DNA of 7,491 nt from an uncultured Lacticaseibacillus sp. GTDB lineage: Bacteria; Bacillota; Bacilli; Lactobacillales; Lactobacillaceae. Positions 1 through 7,491 of this stretch are shown here, piece by piece. A model generated the notes under the pieces. That model did no database searches. It was not told the origin of the DNA and worked only from the letters and a program-made list of their open reading frames with translations. The stretch is from assembly GCA_934339215.1 (NCBI GenBank), contig CAKRHU010000073.1, positions 1 to 7,491 of the forward strand, written 5' to 3'. Within the stretch, counting starts at the first letter, position 1; each line of letters opens with the position of its first letter. A program made the translations under genes and the position numbers.

Positions 1-1
1 C

Positions 2-115
2 GCTGAACTACTGGATGTACAAGCCAATATGGCTAAGCAATCGATTAAAATCATCGACCGTTTGGAAGCAAGCTGTCAGTGGCTGTTTGAGGTATTGGCA
101 ACCAAGGAGGCTTAG
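2..115 (+). CDS. C-terminal end of an unidentified protein (partial, 37 residues)
   Basis: An open frame enters from the left edge at base 2 and stops at TAG 113-115. The visible tail is rich in Ala, Glu, Lys and Leu, looks fully alpha-helical, and contains a heptad-like stretch (IKIIDRLEAS) followed by CQWLFEVLATKEA. Such a helical tail would suit the dimerisation helix of a small regulator, but nothing diagnostic is visible and I do not assign a family. It is convergent with the sugar operon and ends 11 bp before a strong hairpin, as expected of the real end of a transcription unit. The start and most of the gene lie outside the window. Confidence 0.6.
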   Translation, partial: AELLDVQANMAKQSIKIIDRLEASCQWLFEVLATKEA

Positions 116-125
116 CGAATAAAAT

Positions 126-161
126 AATCCTCTGCCGCAGTGCGCACTGTGACAGAGGATT
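126..161. terminator. Hairpin between convergent genes, probable bidirectional Rho-independent terminator
   Basis: AATCCTCTG (126-134) pairs perfectly with CAGAGGATT (153-161). After a C/A mismatch (135/152) the stem continues with CGCAGT against ACTGTG and closes on a GCGC loop (142-145). On the minus strand the stem is followed by TATTTTATTCGC, a T-rich tail suited to ending the sugar operon. On the plus strand it follows the TAG at 113-115 by 10 bases and is trailed by the weaker TTGAGTT. It therefore probably serves both converging units, and is better formed for the minus one. Confidence 0.75.
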
Positions 162-222
162 TGAGTTAGACAGGCAGAAACTAGGCTACGGACCAGTTAA
201 CTGTGTCTTACGGATAGAAAAG

Positions 223-3131
<2,909 letters not shown>

Positions 3132-3136
3132 AGTCG

Positions 3137-4078
3137 TTACCCCAACCAGTGTTTGATTTTTTCAATGACACTGGCAGCGTCCATGTCGTAATATTTGAAG
3201 ACTTCAGCTTGTGTCCCAGCAATCACTGGTTCATCAGGGAAACCAATGATATGGACTTTGGTATCACCACGTGGGGCTAAGGCTTCAGCCACTGCTGAAC
3301 CCAAGCCGCCATAAAGATTGTGTTCTTCTAACGTAACGATCAAATGGGTTTGATCGGCGACTTGATTGAGGGTATCTTCGTCCAGAGGCTTCAGTGAAAC
3401 CAAATCGATCACTTGCGCGTGAATGCTGAGTTGATTGAGTTGGGCTGCTGCGTCATTGGCAATTGCTAAAGTTTCACCCATGGCCACGATCGCGACATCT
3501 TGGCCATAATTGCTCAAGATATTCGCCTGGCCAGGCTTGGTGAAAGCATGCGCAACATCCGAATAAAGAGTTGGTAATGCGACCTTACCGATGCGCACAT
3601 AAGCTGGATTTGGTGAAGTGGCCAAGTAACGCATGAGCCCTTGAGCTTGATGTTCATCTGCTGGCATATAGATTTCAAGGTTAGGAATGGCGCGAGTGAT
3701 GGCCAAGTCTTGCAGAGAATGGTGGGTGGCGCCTAAAACGCTATACGAGTTTCCCCCAGAAATCCCGATCAGTTTCACATTGCTATTGGAGTAAGCCACA
3801 TCGACTTTTACCTGTTCGATACTGCGCATGGTTAGAAATGCTGCCGGTGCAAAAACGAAAGGACGTTTGCCACTGTGAGCCAATCCAGAGGCGACGGTCA
3901 CGGAGTTTTGTTCAGCGATGCCGATTTCAACCAATTGGTCCGGATGCGTATCGACAAAAGGATTTAAAGCAGCTGATCCGCGTGAATCACTGGTTACTGC
4001 TAAAATATTTCGATCATGATCTGCTGCGTCAATTAATTCGGCGCAAAGGACATCACCGATTTTTTTCGTCTCTGTCAT
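3137..4078 (-). CDS. Transketolase, C-terminal subunit (split transketolase)
   Basis: This 313-aa protein contains the pyrimidine-binding (Pyr) domain (about residues 5-170) and the transketolase C-terminal domain (about 190-313). The catalytic Glu that activates the aminopyrimidine ring of ThDP is E56 in EIGIAEQN. THHSLQDLA (118-126) and YVRIGK (160-165) are the usual substrate- and phosphate-side motifs of this half. It must assemble with the neighbouring N-terminal subunit to form the active site. Its ATG overlaps the stop of that gene in an ATGA (4075-4078), so the two are probably made in equal amounts by translational coupling. It also has its own site, GGAGGA (4087-4092), 8 nt from the ATG. 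The housekeeping transketolase of this group of bacteria is usually one long chain, so this is more likely a pathway-specific enzyme. A 1-deoxyxylulose-5-phosphate synthase is excluded by gene size and context. Confidence 0.92.
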   Translation of the reverse strand: MTETKKIGDVLCAELIDAADHDRNILAVTSDSRGSAALNPFVDTHPDQLVEIGIAEQNSVTVASGLAHSGKRPFVFAPAAFLTMRSIEQVKVDVAYSNSNVKLIGISGGNSYSVLGATHHSLQDLAITRAIPNLEIYMPADEHQAQGLMRYLATSPNPAYVRIGKVALPTLYSDVAHAFTKPGQANILSNYGQDVAIVAMGETLAIANDAAAQLNQLSIHAQVIDLVSLKPLDEDTLNQVADQTHLIVTLEEHNLYGGLGSAVAEALAPRGDTKVHIIGFPDEPVIAGTQAEVFKYYDMDAASVIEKIKHWLG

Positions 4079-4902
4079 TTGCTTAATCCTCCAATCACGG
4101 TTTGTAATTCATCGATGCCTTGTTGATATTCGTCGGCAGTTGGGACGCGATGATGCCAGCTGGCTTGGTTTTCAGCAAAACTGATGCCTTTGCCTTTGAT
4201 CGTATCCGCTAAAATCAGTCGCGGTTTGTTGGTGTTATTGTCTTTAGTTAAAGCAGTGACGATTTCGTTCATGTCGTTGCCATCGATTTCTTGAACATCA
4301 AAACCAAAGGCAGCGTACTTTTCAGCCAGTGGTTCACTGTTCATCACAGATTCCGTTGGTCCGCTGATTTGCAGACGATTGTGATCGATGATTGCCGTTA
4401 AGTTATCGAGGTGATAGTTACCAGCTGCCATAGCTGCTTCCCAAACGGATCCTTCAGCTTGTTCGCCATCGCCCATTAAAGTGAATACGTGATAATCACG
4501 TTTGTCGAGCTTAGCGGCCAAGGCCATCCCAACACTTAAACTTAAGCCGTGGCCGAGCGATCCAGTATTCATTTCAATGCCATTGATGTGGTTGGTGGGG
4601 TGGCCGATATAAGGTGAATTGAATTGCGAGTAGGTAAGCAGATCCGATTTAGGAAAATACCCAGCATCAGCTAAGACGTTGTATAAAATTTCGACAGCAT
4701 GACCTTTAGATTGAACGTAGCGATCACGATTGGGATCGGTGAAGGTGGCAGGTGTTTGTTGCATCACGCCGTTGTACAACGCGGTCACAATATCCGCACA
4801 AGAAAGATCGGAGCCGGTATGACCAGTTTTTGCACGATAAATCATTTGCCAAGTGGCTAAGCGCATTTGTGCGGCTTTTAATTGCAGTGCTTGAATATCC
4901 AA
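4075..4902 (-). CDS. Transketolase, N-terminal (ThDP-binding) subunit, TTG start preferred
   Basis: This is the pyrophosphate-binding (PP) half of a two-subunit transketolase. Numbered from the alternative ATG at 4908 (277 aa), the motifs are GHTGSDLS 29-36, SKGHA 67-71, GSLGHGLSLSVGMA 116-129, the ThDP/metal motif from GDG 146-148 to IIDHN 173-177 (metal-binding N177), and GKGISF 239-244. These cover the whole of a normal N-terminal half, so the enzyme is naturally split and not truncated. I prefer the TTG at 4902-4900 (275 aa): the ribosome site AAGGAGG (4916-4910) is 1 nt from the ATG at 4908, too close, but 7 nt from this TTG. The preceding isomerase stop codon TAA overlaps that ribosome site, and the end overlaps the C-terminal subunit by 4 bp. 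It transfers a two-carbon ketol unit between sugar phosphates; the specific donor is inferred from context. Confidence 0.92.
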   Translation of the reverse strand: MDIQALQLKAAQMRLATWQMIYRAKTGHTGSDLSCADIVTALYNGVMQQTPATFTDPNRDRYVQSKGHAVEILYNVLADAGYFPKSDLLTYSQFNSPYIGHPTNHINGIEMNTGSLGHGLSLSVGMALAAKLDKRDYHVFTLMGDGEQAEGSVWEAAMAAGNYHLDNLTAIIDHNRLQISGPTESVMNSEPLAEKYAAFGFDVQEIDGNDMNEIVTALTKDNNTNKPRLILADTIKGKGISFAENQASWHHRVPTADEYQQGIDELQTVIGGLSK

Positions 4903-4909
4903 AATCATC

Positions 4910-4916
4910 CCTCCTT
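4910..4916 (-). promoter_or_regulatory. Ribosome binding site that favours a TTG start for the N-terminal transketolase subunit
   Basis: On the minus strand the sequence reads TAAGGAGGGATGATTTTG. AAGGAGG is a near-perfect anti-Shine-Dalgarno match. It overlaps the stop TAA of the upstream isomerase. The spacer to the ATG is 1 nt, and to the in-frame TTG two codons later it is 7 nt, the usual distance. Confidence 0.65.
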
Positions 4917-6342
4917 ATTTGATAATGCTGGTGATGTCGCCACGCAAGTATGCTGCGACATCATCTTCGATCGGATCGTAGTAATCTGGTGCGACGCCTA
5001 AATACTTGCAGGCTTCCGCAAGTACCGGCACCACATCAGCACGAACAGCGGCAATGTGGTGAATGTATGGACCATACACGAGCTTGGTTTCAAAGCGATT
5101 GAGGTTGGCGAATTCTAGCCATAAATACGTGCCTTGTTCATAAGGACCTGAGCAAGATTTTGCATTGCCCAATAGCAACGAATACTTCCCGTTATCGCCA
5201 TCAAAGCGGCAAAGCGTATAATTGCCATCTTGAGCTTGTAAGGCCACACTGCCAGGGTAATCAAAGACAAAATGTGATGGTGGTAGTACAGGCTTGTTCT
5301 TGGCAGTTGAAAATGGAAAGACACCGAGATGCTGGAGCAGTTCCCCATTAGGACTTTCAGGGTGGCGGCAGTTAACATCGGCAAATACCGCACGATGTTC
5401 ACCCATGGTAGCTGCTTCGACTAAGAGTTCAGAAATGACACCATGGATGTCAGTTTCACAAGTGACGGGAGTGCCTTCATCTTGAAGCATGGATTCTGAA
5501 GCATAAGGTAAGATCCCGATTTCATCTTGCAAGGCAGTCCAGCATTGAATCGCGCCAGCGTTGCAACCGTATTGCACCATTTTGTTTGATAAGGCGACTT
5601 TTAACGCTGCGACCATGTCCAGGTCCTTGTCACTGATTTGAATTTCGGCAAATTGTTTGAACTTTGCCACGGTTTTGGCGATTTCTGGATCTTGTGTTTT
5701 TTGCAGGCGATGAATTTCTTGAACCAGTTCGGTCATTGGAATTGGGGAAAGGGAAATGTTGAAGCGTTCAAGCAATTCGCCTTCATTGACCATCGTCGAC
5801 CAGAAATCAAATGGCCGTGGTCCCACTTGTAAGATGCGAGTATTCTTGAAGGTTTTGACAATGTTGCAAACCTTGATGAAGTCGGTGACACCACGTTCGA
5901 ATTCAGGATCATCAATATCAACATTCACCAGATAAGTGAAAGGAATTTGGAAGCGCCGCAAAACTTTCCCGATCGCAAACAAGCCACATTGGGTATCGCG
6001 TAAGCGTGAACCATCGGCTGCAGGGGCTTCGTCTTTAGGGCCCCATAACAGCACCGGGACGTTTAGTTTTTTCGCTAAACGTGCACATTCATATTCAGTC
6101 CCAAAGTTTTCATTGGCTAAAAATAAACCATCAATGTGAGCAGCTTGGAATTTTTCAGCGATTTGATTCATACCGGCATCGTCATAAAGCAATCCATCAT
6201 CATTGACATCTTTGATGTCGACATAGTCAACACCCATTGCGTCGAGCTTGTCACGCGTTAAATTAGCAAATTCAATCGCCGCATCTGCAGAGAAAATATT
6301 GCGCCGCGTCGGAGCGAAACCTAATTTAATCGATTGAGTCAT
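4915..6342 (-). CDS. L-fucose/L-arabinose isomerase-family sugar isomerase (candidate D-apiose isomerase)
   Basis: This 475-aa soluble protein belongs to the L-fucose/L-arabinose isomerase superfamily, whose members convert aldoses to ketoses with a bound divalent metal such as Mn2+. Candidate metal and catalytic residues are E296 in CETDIHG, D322 in FADVN and H428 or H429 in YGPYIHHI. These occur in the order of FucI Glu337, Asp361 and His528, with an E-to-D spacing of 26 here and 24 in FucI. The N-terminal half (ANENFGTEYECARLAKKLNVPVLLWGP, about 76-102) is the Rossmann-like part of the fold. It is much shorter than classical FucI (about 590 aa) and nearer AraA in length, so it is a divergent subgroup and I do not call it fucI. 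No fuculokinase/aldolase pair or araBD-type partner is present. It is the first gene of the operon; its ATG has AGGAG 8 nt upstream. The substrate is inferred only. Confidence 0.82.
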   Translation of the reverse strand: MTQSIKLGFAPTRRNIFSADAAIEFANLTRDKLDAMGVDYVDIKDVNDDGLLYDDAGMNQIAEKFQAAHIDGLFLANENFGTEYECARLAKKLNVPVLLWGPKDEAPAADGSRLRDTQCGLFAIGKVLRRFQIPFTYLVNVDIDDPEFERGVTDFIKVCNIVKTFKNTRILQVGPRPFDFWSTMVNEGELLERFNISLSPIPMTELVQEIHRLQKTQDPEIAKTVAKFKQFAEIQISDKDLDMVAALKVALSNKMVQYGCNAGAIQCWTALQDEIGILPYASESMLQDEGTPVTCETDIHGVISELLVEAATMGEHRAVFADVNCRHPESPNGELLQHLGVFPFSTAKNKPVLPPSHFVFDYPGSVALQAQDGNYTLCRFDGDNGKYSLLLGNAKSCSGPYEQGTYLWLEFANLNRFETKLVYGPYIHHIAAVRADVVPVLAEACKYLGVAPDYYDPIEDDVAAYLRGDITSIIK

Positions 6343-6350
6343 GGTACCAT
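6341..6350. repeat. 10-bp perfect palindrome ATGGTACCAT at the operon start codon
   Basis: ATGGTACCAT reads the same on both strands and joins the ribosome binding site (AGGAG, 6351-6355) to the isomerase ATG. On the minus strand its first ATG opens a three-codon frame, ATG GTA CCA TGA, whose stop overlaps the true ATG. That first ATG directly abuts AGGAG, so it is unlikely to be the main start. It could be chance or a small translational control element. Confidence 0.4.
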
Positions 6351-6369
6351 CTCCTAAACTAATTTGTTT

Positions 6370-6386
6370 GTTTACAAAACTTAGTG
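6370..6386 (-). promoter_or_regulatory. Candidate operator box 1 (LacI-type regulator site over the operon start)
   Basis: On the minus strand this reads CACTAAGTTTTGTAAAC and matches box 2 (6409-6425, plus strand) at 14 of 17 positions. It contains the short dyad GTTT-N3-AAAC (6370-6380). It overlaps the proposed operon -10 and the likely transcription start, a natural repression position. The regulator gene lies next door. Confidence 0.5.
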
Positions 6387-6411
6387 TATTATTTTAGTTG
6401 ACGAAACGCAA
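6383..6411 (-). promoter_or_regulatory. Candidate sigma-A promoter of the five-gene operon
   Basis: On the minus strand TTGCGT (6411-6406) and TACACT (6388-6383) are separated by 17 bp. The matches to consensus are modest (3/6 and 4/6). Better -10-like hexamers TAAAAT (6396-6391) and AATAAT (6393-6388) lie just upstream but lack a well-spaced -35. A promoter in this gap is required by gene arrangement; the exact hexamers are uncertain. Confidence 0.35.
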
Positions 6412-6425
6412 TAAGTTTTGCAAAG
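6409..6425 (+). promoter_or_regulatory. Candidate operator box 2 (between the divergent promoters)
   Basis: CAATAAGTTTTGCAAAG on the plus strand is the inverted partner of box 1, with TAAGTTTTG (6412-6420) as the exact reverse complement of CAAAACTTA (6375-6383). It includes the palindrome TTTGCAAA (6417-6424) and overlaps the -35 regions proposed for both the operon and the regulator gene. A weaker partial copy, AAGTTTTCGC, follows at 6423-6432. Confidence 0.5.
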
Positions 6426-6446
6426 TTTTCGCTAATTTAGTATTCT
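6418..6446 (+). promoter_or_regulatory. Candidate sigma-A promoter of the lacI-family gene
   Basis: TTGCAA (6418-6423) and TATTCT (6441-6446), each 4/6 to consensus, are 17 bp apart. This would start transcription about 20 bp before the start codon, just ahead of the ribosome site GAAGGGAG. An alternative -35, TTGACG (6398-6403), has only a poor -10 (CAAAGT, 6421-6426) at the right spacing. Confidence 0.35.
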
Positions 6447-6474
6447 TTTAGTGAGCACGAAGGGAGTGGCTGTG

Positions 6475-7485
6475 ATGGCTTTAAAAATGAGTGATATCGC
6501 CAAGATGGCGCATGTTTCTAAATCGGCGGTGTCGATCGCCATCAATGGAAAGGAAGGCATCAGCGACGAAACGCGGCAAAAAATCCTAAAGATTATTGCC
6601 GAACAAGGGTATACACCGTTACGTAAGAGTCGCAAAGCTGAAGAAGATGGCATCGGGGAAGTTACCTTTTTAGTGGTGACTACCAGTGGTTTAGTACAAG
6701 GGGATTATCGCAGCCTACCATTTTTCAATAGCTTGATTTCTGCCTTATCAGCAGATGTGAGTCAACTAAACGGCAGCTTACGGACGGTTACAGTTCAAGG
6801 CGATGAGTTAGCCGACCGCATTGAAAGTGTCGCGAACTCTAGTGATAATGGGGTTTTAGTGCTAGGTACTGACTTAACTCAAGAACAAGTCTTGCTGATC
6901 AAGCAATATGTGCCAAATGTGGTCTTTTTGGATACGTATTTTGAAGACATCATTGCCGACTTTGTCACGATGGATAATTACCAAGGCGCTCGGTTAGCCG
7001 GGCGGTATATGTTACAACAAGGCTATACAGATATCGGGTATTTCGCTTCGGATAAGTTAATGTCAAATTTCAACGAGCGTCGTCGAGGATTTCGGGTGGC
7101 ATTAGCAGAAGCTGATCTGCGAATTGCAGAAGAGCATTTCTACTATGTGTCTCCAGGCCAAAGCGCCCCCACAGATCTTAATCTCGCCGATCTTGGTCCG
7201 AAGTTACCTGCAGCTATCTTCTGTGAAGATGATTACATCGCCATTCGTTTGTTGAAAGCTGCGCAACGTGCCGGAATTAAAGTGCCAGAAGAATTAGCAA
7301 TTATGGGCTTTGATGATATTTATGAAGGGACTTTGGTTTCACCAGAGCTATCAACAATTCACGTGCCAGTTGATCAAATGGCAGAACAAGCGCTACATCA
7401 ACTTCAAGGGCAAATGCATACAACACATTGGAATCCACAAAAAACCTTGGTTGCCACAACTTTAGTCAAACGGCGGTCTCTATAA
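6475..7485 (+). CDS. LacI/GalR-family transcriptional regulator
   Basis: This 336-aa DNA-binding protein is the probable local, sugar-responsive repressor of the divergent operon. The N-terminal helix-turn-helix is clear: MSDIAKMAHV (5-14) then the recognition helix VSKSAVSIAING (14-25), followed by ISDETRQKILKIIAEQGYTP (29-48). The periplasmic-binding-protein-like effector domain covers about 62-336, with NERRRGF (200-206), IFCEDDYIAI (248-257) and IMGFDD (276-281) at the usual effector-pocket and dimer positions. The linker after YTP (LRKSRKAEEDG, 49-59) lacks the common PNxxARxL hinge-helix pattern. The start chosen is ATG 6475: GAAGGGAG (6459-6466) is 8 nt upstream and the protein then begins right at the HTH; a GTG at 6451 in the same frame would add eight unneeded residues. 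The effector is unknown, and activation instead of repression cannot be excluded. The stop is 6 bp from the window edge. Confidence 0.93.
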   Translation: MALKMSDIAKMAHVSKSAVSIAINGKEGISDETRQKILKIIAEQGYTPLRKSRKAEEDGIGEVTFLVVTTSGLVQGDYRSLPFFNSLISALSADVSQLNGSLRTVTVQGDELADRIESVANSSDNGVLVLGTDLTQEQVLLIKQYVPNVVFLDTYFEDIIADFVTMDNYQGARLAGRYMLQQGYTDIGYFASDKLMSNFNERRRGFRVALAEADLRIAEEHFYYVSPGQSAPTDLNLADLGPKLPAAIFCEDDYIAIRLLKAAQRAGIKVPEELAIMGFDDIYEGTLVSPELSTIHVPVDQMAEQALHQLQGQMHTTHWNPQKTLVATTLVKRRSL

Positions 7486-7491
7486 AAATAA

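Noticed and set aside
191..207. A second hairpin, GAC-CAGTTAACTG-T-GTC, near the end of the GH1 gene
   Set aside because: The 10-bp palindrome CAGTTAACTG is real but the stem has no usable loop or T-run, so it is weaker as a terminator than the 126-161 hairpin and may be chance.
3137..4908. A frameshifted or broken single-chain transketolase
   Set aside because: Each half has its own ribosome site, complete domain boundaries and an ATGA overlap, which is the normal structure of naturally split transketolases.
3137..6342. Sulfoquinovose degradation by the sulfo-transketolase pathway, which also uses a split transketolase and an isomerase
   Set aside because: That pathway needs no sugar kinase and normally comes with a GH31 sulfoquinovosidase and a sulfolactaldehyde reductase, none of which is here; the kinase in the same operon argues for another route.
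4915..6342. Classical L-fucose or L-arabinose catabolism
   Set aside because: The isomerase is in the right superfamily but is short for FucI; no fuculose-phosphate aldolase or ribulose-5-phosphate epimerase is present and the kinase is GlpK-like, not fuculokinase or ribulokinase.
6398..6411. A CcpA cre site near TTGACGAAACGCAA in the divergent promoter
   Set aside because: It has TG and CA ends, but the spacing is 12 and not 14 bases and there is no CG at the centre, so it does not fit the cre consensus on either strand.

Overview
The window looks like a sugar-utilisation locus from a Gram-positive, low-to-moderate-GC bacterium, most likely a member of the Lactobacillaceae or a close relative. 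Evidence is the strong AGGAGG-type ribosome binding sites, tightly packed genes, a cytoplasmic GH1 6-phospho-beta-glucosidase, and a LacI-type regulator. The species cannot be named from this sequence.

Layout, left to right. Bases 2-115 hold the last 37 codons of a plus-strand gene that begins outside the window. A long hairpin (126-161) lies between it and a convergent minus-strand operon. Read in its own direction (right to left), that operon is: an L-fucose/L-arabinose isomerase-family protein (6342-4915); the N-terminal (ThDP-binding) half of a split transketolase (about 4902-4075); its C-terminal half (4078-3137); a glycerol-kinase-like FGGY sugar kinase (3131-1689); and a GH1 6-phospho-beta-glucosidase (1659-223). 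Gaps are 29 bp or less and the two transketolase halves overlap in an ATGA, so these five genes are very probably co-transcribed. A LacI-family regulator (6475-7485) is divergently transcribed. The 132-bp region between it and the operon carries candidate promoters and a pair of similar 17-bp boxes in opposite orientation, which are good operator candidates.

How the genes may work together. Isomerase, kinase and a dedicated two-subunit transketolase form a complete isomerise, phosphorylate, transfer-two-carbons route. This matches the published non-oxidative pathway for the branched plant pentose D-apiose: apiose to apulose, to apulose 4-phosphate, then transketolase with glyceraldehyde 3-phosphate to give xylulose 5-phosphate and dihydroxyacetone phosphate. 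That assignment is inferred from gene content and not proven by the sequence. The kinase keeps the glycerol-binding residues of GlpK but has Ser where GlpK has Phe270, which fits a bulkier glycerol-like substrate. The added phospho-beta-glucosidase suggests that the sugar may arrive as part of a beta-glucoside. No transporter gene is present in the window.

There are no RNA genes, mobile elements or CRISPR arrays that I can support. No stretch above 300 bp lacks a gene.
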